Below, one piece after another: positions 26,001-39,700 of a stretch of 64,000 nucleotides of DNA. Below the pieces are notes generated by a model. That model saw only the letters and a list, made by a program, of their open reading frames with translations, did no database searches and was not told where the DNA came from. This DNA comes from Diphasiastrum complanatum. Taxonomy: Eukaryota; Streptophyta; Lycopodiopsida; Lycopodiales; Lycopodiaceae. Position numbers and translations under genes: made by a program. The stretch's first letter is position 1. Every line of letters starts with the position of its first letter. The stretch spans positions 29,254,969 through 29,318,968 of the forward strand of contig CM055102.1 in NCBI GenBank assembly GCA_029204225.1. Reading direction: 5' to 3'.

Positions 26001-27109
26001 GATCGTATGGGCATAGACTCTCAGCAGTTGCTAGTTACAGGATACTTTTAGACACGAGCCCGTGATGAGGATTCGGATGATGATATTGACATACCTGTCC
26101 TGCCACGGAAGAAAACCCGTCACAGTTGCAGAATTCCTGTTGGTGTCACCATCTTCAAGTAAGGCTATTTCTCGAACTCTTTAGCAATTCTTTTGATGGC
26201 TGTTAGCTTCAATTATCGAATTGTCAATCGGTTTCTCACAGTTTCTCATAGAATTGAGGTGGTATCTTGATGTTTGCCAGCTTAAAGCTTGAATACACAC
26301 AGCACGTTGCTGATTTGAGTAGTGTTTCATAAGTTCTTCGATTGCTAATCAGTAATTACTAATTTGTACACATGCATGCTGGATTATGACCTGAACTAAG
26401 TGAAAAAATCATAAATATAGCTAGAAAAGTGCAATTTTAGCAATTTTGGGCTACAATTTGATGTTAGGTAATAGTTAGATTGTGGTTCAATGTTAAAATT
26501 GTTGTAATGAGGTCGAATTGATGTCAAGAAGACAATAGCATGGGTGCATGTCATAGTAAAGCATTAGAACATTTAAAAAATTGTCGTTTTTTGGCGAAAA
26601 GGCATGATTTTTGGTCGTTTCTTCATGGAATTGTCTATATGTTGGTGTTCTAGAATTGTCGCATCCTTGCTCAGACTAATTAGGACATTATTGTTTTCAG
26701 GGAATTTTTTCCTAGCCTTATATTGTAGCAAAAACAAGTGCTTTTTAGTGTTTAATTTGCAACGTACATTATAATTAATCAAGGATCAAATCCAACTCCC
26801 GAGTCCAACCTATCGGTACATTCCATACTATATAGTACATACATCGATGACTCAAGGGTCATGTAACATCCCTCAGCATGGTCTTGACTCTCTCTAAACC
26901 CTAAATTTTACACTAATCTCTAACTTTCAAAACTAATCGCACACTAATTAGTAATCACCCACTAATCTAGATTCGATTATCTAACACAAATCTAACCTAT
27001 TATCTAATGCTGATTATTAATAAGTAGCAAGAGCTCCTACACAGTGCTCTAGATTTTAATCTATGTCTCATCTCATTCCCTACCCTCACACAAAAAAAGC
27101 ATTACTGAA

Positions 27110-27171
<62 letters not shown>

Positions 27172-30100
27172 GTCAAACCCTACACAAAACATAAGTCTTA
27201 TTCTAGTTCAAAATGTATGTTTCTATGCTTGGTCAGGGTTGCCTTTTGAAGTTCGTGAAGCTTGAGTGGCACACTTACATTTAATCGAAGACAGTCTTGG
27301 TTTGAAACTGTTTTTTCACACTTACATTTAGGCAAAAACAGTTCCGTTTCGAAACGGTTCGAAACTGTTCTTTTTTTTCAAACGGATTCAAACAGTCCTT
27401 TCGAATCGGACCGTTTCGAAACGACGATTCTTTGAACGAATCGCAATTCGAAGAAACTATACTACTAATCGTTGGTAATATCACATATAGTGCAGGCATG
27501 GAGTTATGATGATTTTCGTTGCTTTTATCAAGCTTGAAGTGCACCTAAATACAAAAAATAATAAATATATAAATGCCCTCTAAGTGCTCACACCTGTGGA
27601 CAATATGGTCCTTGTTGATGGGGCAATCACCTTGCAACATTAAATGCACCCTCAGCCAACCTTTATGGCATGTGATTTGGTCAAAAATCGCCCCAAGTTA
27701 TGTGCATCTAAAGTTTTGGCAACTTTATGGAAATTTGTTTAGCAAAACATTGATGCATGTGTCTATGTGAGAATGAAATCTTCTGAGGGGAACTTGAAAA
27801 TGGTTGTTTTGTGCTTATGGAGTCTTGCATGTGTCCTCTACAGTGGTTTCAAGTGGTTATATGCATTGAATGGTACTGATATTAATTTTATGATGAAAAA
27901 AATATATATATTTAAATTTTTCACACAATGTGAATTTTTGATAAAACTAAACTAATATCTAGTGTAGTATCAAAGTCTTTGACAAAATTCAGTTCATTAT
28001 TAATAGTAGAAGAACTGATCCTGTCGACTATAGTTCGATTTCTTTCCTAACAAGCTATTAATATTGTTAGTTAAAATCGATTTTTTTGAAGCAATTTACT
28101 GATTTGTTGTATTTACTGGTCCATGAGCATCTCTTAAAAGTATTTCAAAGGTAATTAGAATCATAGTTGCACAGAATCGCGATTCTGGGACTGGGCGTTT
28201 CTGAGAAACGCGATTCTCCCCCCAGAATCGCATTCCAGAATGGCACAAAAAAAAAATCAATAAATTAAAAATTTTCAACACCTCTTCACGGCCAGAATCG
28301 CGCCAGCCGTGGAGGAGATAAATTTTTTGTTTTGAGCTGTAGGCGTTGGATCTTGGCGTGTGGATAGTCGACAGGCATCTACTCGGCGATACGGAGGTGG
28401 CGTGCACGGTGCCAGGGGGATCTGAGCTTCGCGCAGATCGAAACGATCAGTTTTTGATTTGTGGTAAGTGGAGGCTTGTTTTTTTGCAAGTGTTGACATT
28501 GAGCTGTAGGCAACCAAATCAAGCGTAGTTTGGCTCTAGACCACCTTTCTTCATGCCTGGGGGGAGACCTAGAGGTTCTGGGAGGGGGGTTGAGTTCGCT
28601 TTTTGTAGACAGGAGTGGAGCATCACAAGCAGCCGTCGGCCAGGCATCATCACAGTGGGTAGGGCCATCCCAGGGCGTTGGATCACAGCCACCTGACACA
28701 CAGACACGCAGGGGTAGACACCGGGGTGGGCAGGCAGAGGGGGGGGCAGAGGAGGGGAGAGAGGCAGAGGCAGAGGTAGAGGCAGGGGGAGGATCCAGAG
28801 CCAGAGCACACAGCAGATAGCCTGTTAGGGACCCAACCCCCTTGGGTCCCAAACCCAGACTTGAGACTGGACGATGACTAGGCCTGTAGACTTGACCGGT
28901 GACTCGTGAACCTGCATGGTTGCCACGTGTCATGATCCAGGAGTGCACATGGCTTGGAGTCTCTCTCCTTGGAGGTATACAAGGGGAGGAGGACTCATTT
29001 GCCATTCTGTCTACCTAAGAGGAGGTGGGTGGAGAGCGTGTGCACGGCCAGGATGTATTGCTAGCGTGAGGCAGGAGATGGCTAAGAGCCTAGGCGATGG
29101 TACGGGACGCCGTCTGGGATGGAGGTCGGATCCAGCTTGATACGGTCACAGGCCAGGGCACGGTGGGTGGACCCAGATTAGGTCCTATGGCGGGGTGGAA
29201 CGTGAATCGTTCGGTCTCTTGTGGTTAACCGGCACCTGGAGGTTTGCAGTAAGTAAGATTGTAATATATGGTATCAGAGCCACTGCATACTGAAAGCAGG
29301 TGCGTTGATTCGTAGTAGATTTCTTGTAACTTACGACGCTTCTGACGGATTTCAATTCGGGTTTTAAACGCATTTCTTGGGCGTGTTTTTCTATTCTTCT
29401 TTCCGCTGTTTTTTTTGTAAATTTCAAGTAAAAAAGTTTCAAAAAAAAGTGGTAGGGGCCCTAAGGAGGACCTGCTACGTGGCACTGTCCAAGGTGGGAC
29501 AGGTGGCGGTTCCTCTTCCGCTCCAGAACTGTAGTTTTTTGGGTCGCAATGGGCCCTCCTCAGCGAATAACGAACGGAAAGTATTTACATCGCTGTTTGA
29601 CCAGCGGGAGGGTCAAGAAAGCTTGTAGGAAATCTGCCACGTGGCATCAGATGGGCCAGGAGAAGTGGCAGCAGGTAGCGCCCTCCTATTCCGATGAATC
29701 TCTGATCTCCAACTGTAGAAATCGGGGCCCTCCCTCAAAGCTTACATCATTTTTCTTCTCCCTATTGCTGTCTGCCAGCGATGGACAGGTAGAAGGAAAA
29801 ACTAAAGTAAGAAGGGAGAAAGGGAACTGTAGGCCACCTGGCAGGTGCTAGAAGTGCCCAGTATGCTGAGGTGGAAGCTAAGTGGCAAGGCAAAGCCACT
29901 TGGCAGTTGGTAGGATGGCATGAAGAGGGAGGTATGCCTCTTCTATGCCTTTGTTTTAGGTGAAAAGAGGTGGAGGTGGTGGTGCATCCTTCTCTTTGCC
30001 TTCTCTTATTCCTCTTGGCAGCCATGGACAACACCATTTGGTTTGTGAAAAGACAGCAAGAGTAGCCTTGTATCTACCTTCCTTGAGTAGCTTTTGATTC

Positions 30101-33100
30101 TCTTCTATCTTCTCTTCTTAATTCACCTCTCTTCTCTCTGTAAAAATGGAGCCTACTCCTACTACACAGCCTATGTCCCCTGCTCATGAGGCTACAGTAT
30201 CTGCCTCTGTTTTAGACCCTGATGCCTTGATGCTGGCTATTAACAGTCTACAACAACAGATTGTAGATATGCAAGCAAAGCAAAGTCGGGATCAGCAGGA
30301 CCTCAAGGAATTGACGCAGCTAAGGCAATTGGTGCATCAACCCTTGTTCACTCCTGAGGTTTTTGCAGGGGAAAAGAAGGATAGAACCCCGGAGGCGGTC
30401 TTGCAATGGCTGGATCGATGGAATTTGCACTTTTCCATGCACGATTCATCCGAGGACAACAAGATCAATCTCGCCCTCATGTACCTGCGAGGTAAAGCAT
30501 TTACCTGGTGGCAAGATATAAGGGGTAAGCCTGAAGTTCCTAAGAATTGGGAGGATTTTTGTAAGGCCTTTAAGGCGGCCTTCCTTCCTATTCTTGATGA
30601 TTTTGAATTTTACCGTCAGTATGCAACGATCCATATGGGGAACCAGCCCCTGGATCAATATTTGCAAGAATTTCAAGAGATCTATTCTCGTTTTGCAACT
30701 AGAATAGATCCTTTGCTAGTAAAGTTGCATTCATACTGGGGTTGCCAACCGGCTAGAGGTCAGGAGGAACCAGCCTCTTACCCTCGAGGATGTTGTTCGC
30801 TTCGCCAAAATCTACGATGATACTCGTACGATGGCCAAGCCTGAGACTGGTGTCTTACCCGACGTAAAGGGTAAGAGGCCTTTCTTTCCAAGGAAATCGA
30901 AAGATAAGGCAAAGGAAGGGGATTTAGGTTCAGGGAAATCGAAGAAAATATCTACATTGGACCAGGAAACATTCATGAAAGCCAGGAGCGACAATCTGTG
31001 CTTTAAATGCATGGAATGTCCAAAGAATTGTGTAAGACCGATAGGTACTTTGGTCGTATTTGGCTAGACGTCCTGGCAGGTCCTTCTAGATCTAGTGATG
31101 AGCTTGGAATGCAGGATTCCAAGATTTCTCCTCAGGACAGGATACAAAGAGACTATTCCATTAGGAATGGATTACTTTTCCGGAATGGAAAAATTTTGTG
31201 TGCCAGAAAATGATGATATAAGGGCCCAAATCCTGCATGAATGTCATGACAGCCCGTGTACGGGGCACCCTGGCGCTCAAAGGACGCTCGACTTAGTAAA
31301 AAGGAACTTTTACTAGCCAAATTTAGAAAGTCAAGTGGAGGCATATGTTCGCAAGTGTGCGCAATGCCAAGTTAATAAAGCTGAAAGACTTAAGGCAGCT
31401 GGTTTGTTAATGCCCTTGGAAATTCCCGAAAGAAAGTGGGAAACCATTGCCATGGACTTTGTCGTTGGGCTACCTCGGACAAGGAAGCAAAAAGATGCCA
31501 TTTGGGTAATAGTTGACAGGTTAACTGAAATGGCTCAATTCATACCAACCAAGCAGACTGTCAAAGCTTCTGAACTTGCACAGCTTTTCGTGGAAAAGTT
31601 GTTCAGGTTGTTTGGTTTGCCGAATGACATTGTTAGTGATCGAGATCCAAAGTTCACTGGCAAATTTTGGCAAGCGGTCTTTGAGAAGTTAGAGACCACT
31701 CTAAGTTTGGGGTCATCAGATCATCCTGAATCGGATGGTCAGACAGAGAGGACAAACCAGTCTATGGAAGATATGCTTTGGGCATATGTTTCCAGAAGAC
31801 AGTCAGATTGGGAAAGGTACCTTCCAATCATTGAGTTTGCGTATAATAGCGCAAAGCACTCAGCGACGGGTTTAAGTCCATTTTCTCTGATGTATGGTTT
31901 CCAGCCTAGGGCTCCCTAATAGCGCAAAGCATTCTGCGACGGGTTTTAGTCCATTTTCTCTTATGTATGGTTTCTAGCCTAGGGCTCCCATTTCAGTGGG
32001 CCTCAAAGGCCTCAAGGTTAAAGCAGCGGAAGATTTCCTGCATGATATGCAAGAAATGTTGCTTCTTGCTCACGAAAACGTAAAAACGGCTCAAGATAGA
32101 GCTCAGTTTTACGCCAATCAGAAGCGTCAACCTAGAGTCTATGAGGAGGGGGCTTGGGTATATCTTAGAATTCCAAAGGATTCTAAGGTACTAAGGACTG
32201 GAAAATGTCCTAAGTTATCACCTCGTTATGCAGGGCCATTCCGTATAGTAAAGAAACTCCATCGGAATGCGTACCAGTTGGAACTTCCTCAAGGTATTAA
32301 GGTACATCCAGTTTTTCACATTAGTCGTTTAAAGGAACGACTTGGTGGAAAGGATGACTTGATACCTCAGGAGGACTTAGTTCGGCTGGAGGACCTATCA
32401 TCCTTTGTACCTATTGAACCACAGGCCATTGTTGATGTACGTCAACGTGGACTCAGAAACCTGCAGGTAACTGAGTACTTGGTTCGTAGGAAAGAAAGTT
32501 CCAAGGAAGATGACAATTGGGAGAAGGAACTTGACCTTAAACTGAGATTCCCTAGATTCCTTCCTTAGATAAGGATTTTTTTAAGGAAGAGGGAATGTTA
32601 GGGACCCAACCCCCTTGGGTCCCAACCCCAAACTTGAGACTGGACGATGACTGGGCCTGTAGACTTGACCGGTGACTCGTGAACCTGCATGGTTGCCACG
32701 TGTCATGATCCAGGAGTGCACATGGCTTGGAGTCTCTCTCCTTGGAGGTATACAAGGGGAGGAGGACTCATTTGCCATCCATTCTGTCTACCTAGGAGGA
32801 GGTGGATGGAGAGCGTGTGCACGGCCAGGATGTGTTGCTAGCGTGAGGCAGGAGATGGCTGAGAGCCTAGGCGGTGGTATGGGACGCCGTCTGGGATGGA
32901 GGTCGGATCCAGCTTGAAACGGTCACAGGCCAGGGCACGGTGGGTGGACCCGGATTAGGTCCTATGGCGGGGTGGAACGTGAATCGTTCGGTCTCTTGTG
33001 ATTAACCGGCACCTGGAGGTTTGCAGTAAGTAAGATTGTAATAGAGCCAGAGCACACGGCAGAGCCAGGGCCACACCACTGCATATGGCTCCCTCCAGTT

Positions 33101-33288
33101 TTGATTCATCTACAGACCCTTGGGATCTGCAGTCAGGCACAGATTCAGATGACTACCATGACTCTAACGAGCCTGTAGTTTTCATTATGTTCATGGAACA
33201 TCATTGTACTCCATTTTGGTGCCATGTGGCCCGATATTATATATTACGATGATCCTATTCACAGCAGTGTAATGATTCAGTACTGTTC

Positions 33289-33374
<86 letters not shown>

Positions 33375-33520
33375 TATGGTTGAAAAACGATTCCATATGG
33401 TTGAAAAATGCTTCAGTACGGTTCAAGACGATGCAGTATGGTGATTGGTTCAGAACACTTAGCATGGTTTTTGTTTAGCATGATTCAGCATTTTTGTTTA
33501 GTTTGTTGGATCTGAGAGAG

Positions 33521-33555
<35 letters not shown>

Positions 33556-36500
33556 AAGGAGGGAGAATTTTGGGCATCATGTTTTTTTATTAATGCACCT
33601 GGGAGTTAAAGCGTAAACCTGGGAGTTAATGCACCTAAACTAGACCATCCTGCACCCGAAACATTCGGCAAAATACACAGTAATTTTGCTCTTAATTAGA
33701 GCTTTCATCTGATACCCATATTGCACAAAAAAAAACCCACAAAAAAAATAATTAAAAAAAACGTTTCTGAAAAAAAATTCCATATTTCCGAAACGCGTTT
33801 CAGAAACGCAGTGCAACTATGACTAGAATTGGAATTTTTGTTACTAGTACGTCACTATTCAATTTTCAATTTGATGAGAAAAGGTATCTGTCAACTGAAT
33901 CTAAACCATTTCTTGTCTAGGTAAGGCAACACCGTCATCATAAGAAGTAAGCATCAAAACAGGAAAATCAGCATAAGGTACTGATTTTGGTGAGGCATGT
34001 GTGTTTCCTCCAAAGTAAAAAGATGCTTTGTTATCCGCAAAGACTCGGACAGCCAACAAGAGGCTGTAGCAGGCTGTCCAACAGCCACAAAATCACCAAC
34101 ACTTTGCTATCCAGAGTGTTCCAAATGCGGACCTTGTTGTCCAAAAACCTTCCATGGGCCACGATGTAACATAGGCTGAAAATGATCAATAAACCATGGC
34201 TAAATATGTTGTCCACCATCTTCAAGAAAAAAACCATCAGCTTGCCACTTTGAACACCCAAAAAATCCAGCAACACGCCACTTTGAACCAATGTACTAAT
34301 TGACATGATTTTTTCCCCTCCTCCATTAGTACAAAATGACTTCAAAGAATGCTTGATTTCAGCCTTTTTCAAAACATTAACACTTGCAACAAATGGCTCA
34401 AGAGAAGAAGAATGCTCTACCATACCAACATTCAAATGCAAACTTGTACTTGTAGAAAGACAATGATCAAACTTTGCATGCCTTTGCTCTTCTACCTTCA
34501 AAGAGGATAAAGTAGAGAGGAGAAAGCATGATGATGAATCCTTTATTCCATACATCTTTAAAAGTGTTTCCCAAGCAATTTTAGAGGTCTTGCAAAATCT
34601 CAAATGATATAAGATAGATCTTGTTACCGATAAATCAATGAAAGAGCTTGATCATCACGTCGATGCCAAACCTCAGCTTGCAACTCCATGAAGAATAGTT
34701 GGTGCCATCCAACATATCTTCGCCCAAGCAAGTACGAATTGCTCCCAAATCTCTTGCCATAAGAACTAGCCAAGAAGATAAACTTTTTCAAACCCTAAAT
34801 GTGCCCTAAAAGACACAAAAACCAACAAGTACAAATCTGAAAAATCAGCACCGGAATGTGTCGAAACCACACATTAGATGGATGTAGGAAGTTGCCCTCC
34901 TACAAGCCTTGTGTGCTGAAAATTTCAGCCTGAAATTGCATTACAAACGCACTGCAACCTAAAAAATCAACAAATAACCAACTGATTTTTGGGCGCCCAA
35001 AATCCTACCATCTCCTTTGATGTGTGGCGCCCTCCTACAAAATGGAAAAGAGTCAAAACTAAACGGATCTTCACTCCAAAAAATCAGCAAAGGTGCTGAG
35101 TTTTTGTGATCCCTAAGTGAAGACGATCTCTTTTGGTAGGGCGCCCTAAATCAAGCATAGAAGATCCATGGCTCTGATACCATGTAGGAAATCAAAGTGC
35201 CAAGATCCTTCTAACATTCAATCTCCATATACAAGAAGAAGAAGAAGAAGAAGAAGAAGAGGGAGAGGATTAGGCGCCCTCAAGGAGAGAGAAAGTAGTA
35301 GCAATGCTTGAAAGGGAATGAATTACAAATGAATAATGAGCACATATAAATAGGCCTTCCAAGGGCCTAGACTCTTCCAAACCCTAAGTTCTAGAACCTT
35401 CCAAACCCACTACTAATTATAAGGCACCCCCAAAAGTCAAGATAGGGTCCCTTAACATAATTAGACTTTACTTGGACCCACGAGTTACTACTAGACCAAA
35501 ATTGGGTCCAACTTAACTAAAGCTGACTTGACATGGTCTAAATAATAAACCTAACCCATGGTTACACAAGTCTCGACCTTTTGGGTCAAAGTAACCTATG
35601 GGAAACTAACATTATTTTATTATTTCTAACACACGAGATGCAAGCACCCTAAATACAAGCGGTGTGTATGAATACGGTTGTGCTGCAGGCTAGACAGGGA
35701 CAACTCCTCGTGGATAGTAACCTGCTGGAAAAAGGGGTCTATGAGTGGAACCCTCTGATATGACAGGAGTAGGTCGTGGTGCAACTGCTGTGAGATGGGG
35801 CCGAGGCTGTACACCAATCGAAAAAGCTGGTGTAACATGACAAACTGGCCCAAGGAGGCGACGTGCACGTGTCGGTGGTGGAATGTGGGGGGCAGTTGTA
35901 TAAGTGGATGCAACAACTGAACTGGGTGGCTGAGCAGGAGGAGCCGTATGTGTGGGAGCTGTATGCCTAAGAGCTGTACGAGTGGGGGCTGTATGAGTAG
36001 GAGCCGTAAGAGTGGTAGTCGTATCTGTAGCAATTGATAGTGTTGGATCTGGCTAAATATGTGCATGTGGTGAGCCACCCTAGATCGTCAAACTCAACCT
36101 CACCCTGTCCAAACTGAAGGAGGTCTGACAAGGTCCTCTGGCGAACACGGCGGGTCCGATCTGCATCATCATCATGAGGAGCATCTGCAAGGGCCTGTGA
36201 ATCCTGCAAACCATCAATCCCTCCCACTGTGGCACAAGCATCTTCACGCTCTGATGTATCCCCTGCATAAGCGTCCTGTGCCATATGGTCAGCATCCCCA
36301 ACATGTGCTGCATCCACTGTCTCTCTCCCATGCTGTATATCCTCTGTTGGTGGATCAGACCGATACACATCCTGCTCTGGTGGATCTGGCTCATACATCC
36401 CTGCCATCATCCTCTGTAATCTCTCATCCCCCAGGCCATAGTCAAGCTCTGCCTCAACCTCTGCCTCAGCCCTACTCTCCAACCCGGGAGCAGAAATACC

Positions 36501-36610
36501 CATCATCCTTCTCATCCTCCTCATCAACACCCATGCCCATATCTGTCCCCTGGCCAGGACCTATATCCTGATCATGACCCACGTTGTCCATCAACAACCA
36601 TCTGACCCAC

Positions 36611-36708
<98 letters not shown>

Positions 36709-39700
36709 GCAATGTTAGTTGCAACATCATCCCTCTGCATGGGTCTGGTGGAATCAGTGAGATCATCAATGCCTAGTACACACTCCGAGGGGGGTAACAC
36801 CTCCAAAGGGTCCACAATAGATGCAAGTCTGTCACCCAACCTTGCATTGGTGTTGCAAAAAACCAGTCGTGCCATCTCTACAATAGTAAGGTGATTACGC
36901 CTTTTCGCGTGAATCAATGAAAATGTGCTCCAGTTGCGCACGCATACACTGGAGGAACAATCATGGTGACAATCATAAAATTCAGAAAAGCGTATTAGTT
37001 CCTTTCATCCATTTAAAAGGTATCTTTAATCACATAGAACTTGGTGGGTAAAGAAATACCTGTGATAAAGTTCCACCAAGTCACCACTTTCTCCCACTTG
37101 CTAGGATTCAGCGCCACATGATGGCCAAACACACCAACCTGCCTCTTAAATGCAATGTACTGTGTCTCTACAGCATTTATGTCAGTGAAGTGTCTGGTGG
37201 CTCCATCCAAGTATATCAACCAATGTCTAATGCCTGCCGCTGAGATAGCCACATGGGATGCAACAGGTGGGCAACAGAATGAATCAGCCTAAGGAACCAA
37301 TTCCACCTGCGCTTCTAGATGTCCCGCAACTCCACCATCTTGTTTCACATAGTAAATGACATGTCACCAAAAAACCCCGAAGATGTGAAGATGACAACAA
37401 ACTTATCCCAATTACACTAGACAGATTCAAAAACAACAAATGACTGAAACGAAATAAAGTACCATACCTGTTCTCCGAGAAAAAATGCTGCTTTAGAAGC
37501 TGTCCAATTCCATATCCATGAACTCGTAAATAAGGCCCATAGTGCTGCCCTCTCTGTCAACTAACCGTAGAACATGGTAGAATGGCCTCATCACAGATGT
37601 ATGCTCTCAGCCTCACGCCAAAAATCATCGTCAAATGCAATCAAAAAACTCTCAAATCATCAGGCCTAGTGGAGAATGGTAGCTCCCTAAATGCATCACT
37701 AGTGGCCATGTGTCTAAGCTGATGTCTGACCCTAAGAAACCTATCCATGACAACCAGGTTGAATGCAAAACATGTGGGAGTTGGTTTCTTCAGATCTAGT
37801 GAACTGAAGGTGCGGAAAAGGGCCAGGGCACGCCTCTTCCGGGTGACAAATGTCACCACGACAAGGGCCATCTCAACTATCCTGCGGACCCAGGGCAAGT
37901 GGCCCATATCCCCCAATCAATGCTATGTGCAGCACAGGGGGTCCATACAAAAGCAAGGTACTGCTGCTGTAGCAAGTGAGACATTTGCACACAATTACGC
38001 GGTGACAACCTGCACTACGTTGGCAAGGCCAACCTCCTCTATAACCTCATTGATGACATCGACCATAAATTGTCCGTCAATGCCCATCCCACCTCTACTA
38101 GCATCAATGGTGCGATAAAACATACTGCCCAAGCAACAAGACACCAGTATGTTGATCAGTGGCCGTCGGCGGGTGTCACTCCAGCCATCAGACATGATCG
38201 AGCACGCATAGCTCTCGCAAGCCTTCCTCAAAGGCATCATCTGTGTGGTGAGCTCCTCGACCCTGGATGTCAAGGTGGGTGGTACGGACAGTCTCAGCCG
38301 TGGGTGACCTGAAGCAAGGACCTGCAAAAGCAACTGCAACTGTAGCCATCTTCAAGGGCTTTGAGTCAGCAATGGCAAATGGCAGGTTCAGCTCATAGAT
38401 CATGTTTGCCAAGACACCAGTATGTTGATCACTGGCCGACAGTGGGTGTCACTCCAGCCATCAGACATGATCGAGCATCCATAGCTCTCCCAAGCCTTCC
38501 TTAGAGGCATCATCTGTGTGGTTCATGCCACAGATCATGTACTTAATTAATTAATTTTATTTTGGACCCTTTTCCTCCCAAAATTCCTCCCAACGGATTT
38601 TTGGTCCTCATTTCATTGCTTTTGTGCTAGAGATTGAGACAGAGGGAGCGTGGAGGTTTTAGGCTTATTTGTCTATTTCTTTTGCTTGTTCTTGGCCACC
38701 TTAGGGTTTAGGGTTTTGCTTGATAGAGTTCAGGTTTGGAATCCCCAGGAGAACTGCATTGCGTGGGAGCGCATATCCACTTATCCAGGACCGGTTTTCT
38801 GTGACCAAATGGTAACTCATTTGTCTTTGCTTGCACTTCTTATTTCTTCACTTCTGTATTACCTATTTCCTATACCATCTCACACCATGCCTGCTAGTGC
38901 TATGCCTGAGCTATGGGGTGTGGTAGACCAAGACCTCGTGTTCGTTAGGTCTGACATTTGGTCTGGGATGCGTGGATGGAACTGTAGGTTTTGTCATGGT
39001 CATTTTGTCAGCACTCTCACTAGGTTGAAAGGCCATCTCCTTGGTGTTGTCAAGGGTGATGGCAAACGCTTGGGCTCCCTCCCTTGCGCACACATGCTTG
39101 GTCGGGAGCGTTGTGAGCTCATTGACATATACGGAGCACGATTGACGCAGGCCGGTATGTCAGTAGATCTTTATGTATATGCAGTAGTGTCATCCACCCC
39201 ACGAGATGCACTTGCTCTCGTCCACCACCACCACGTCCTCCCTAGCCTCCTGTTCCTACTCCTCCCCCACAACCTAATGCACATCCACCACTCGTTCCTC
39301 AGCCCACTGCACCACGTACTACCGCACCACCACAGCCCACTGCACCACATCCCGCCCCTTCTTTTGCTGCATCTATTCTTGTGGGTGCGTTTCCACAGCG
39401 TCCTCCTGCGGTCACTCAAATGACTCGCCCAATGCAGACATTCCGATTTCTTCGCTTTGAGTCGGCACCAGAGGTCGTACAGGACACCCAGGACATACCA
39501 TCCACTTTCCCCCACATCAGAATGATTTGGAATCTGATGATGAGGATGGTGATGATGGACAGCATGGTGAGGCTGATTCATCTGGAGCTTCTTCACCACC
39601 ACCTCAGCAGCCCCAACATCCCCCGTAGCCGTAGCATCCCCCTCAGCCACCTCAAGCCCAGTTTCCCCCCAGCCTCGGCACCCCCCTGCCACTGACATAC

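Larger units (their letters stand above)
17741..26162 (+). mobile_element. non-LTR retrotransposon (LINE), interrupted by an hAT element
   Basis: This two-ORF, APE-type LINE on the plus strand consists of 17741-19688 and 24540-26162. The hAT insertion 19689-24539 separates them. Removing the insertion with one copy of its target duplication restores the frame [20 protein letters not shown] across the junction. ORF1, endonuclease, RT and the C-terminal Cys-rich region are all recognisable but broken. I see no poly-A tail or target duplication at the element's own ends. Confidence 0.85.
28823..33040 (+). mobile_element. LTR-bounded, internally deleted gypsy chromovirus B
   Basis: It has a 5' LTR (28823-29263), Met-tRNA PBS (TGGTATCAGAGCC from 29269), leader, gag (30146 to about 31066), integrase plus chromodomain (about 31095-32568), polypurine tract GGAAGAGGGAA and 3' LTR (32596-33040). 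Protease, RT and RNase H are missing between gag and integrase. The flanking 5 bp are TAGCC at the left and ATAGA(GCC) at the right, not a clean duplication. The LTRs differ at few positions, indicating a fairly young insertion. Confidence 0.88.
28162..33821 (+). mobile_element. hAT transposon B (transposase largely lost) carrying a gypsy insertion
   Basis: Inverted ends are CATAGTTGCAC at 28162-28172 and GTGCAACTATG at 33811-33821. They are flanked by ATTAGAAT (28154-28161) and ACTAGAAT (33822-33829), a 7/8 match 8-bp target duplication. Subterminal words are GAATCGCGATTCTG at the left and GAAACGCGTTTCAGAAACGC at the right. The only transposase-like sequence is an Arg/Gly/Glu-rich stretch before the gypsy element and an acidic tail after it (33075-33180: [20 protein letters not shown]). 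Without the gypsy insertion the element would be about 1.4 kb. Confidence 0.82.
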
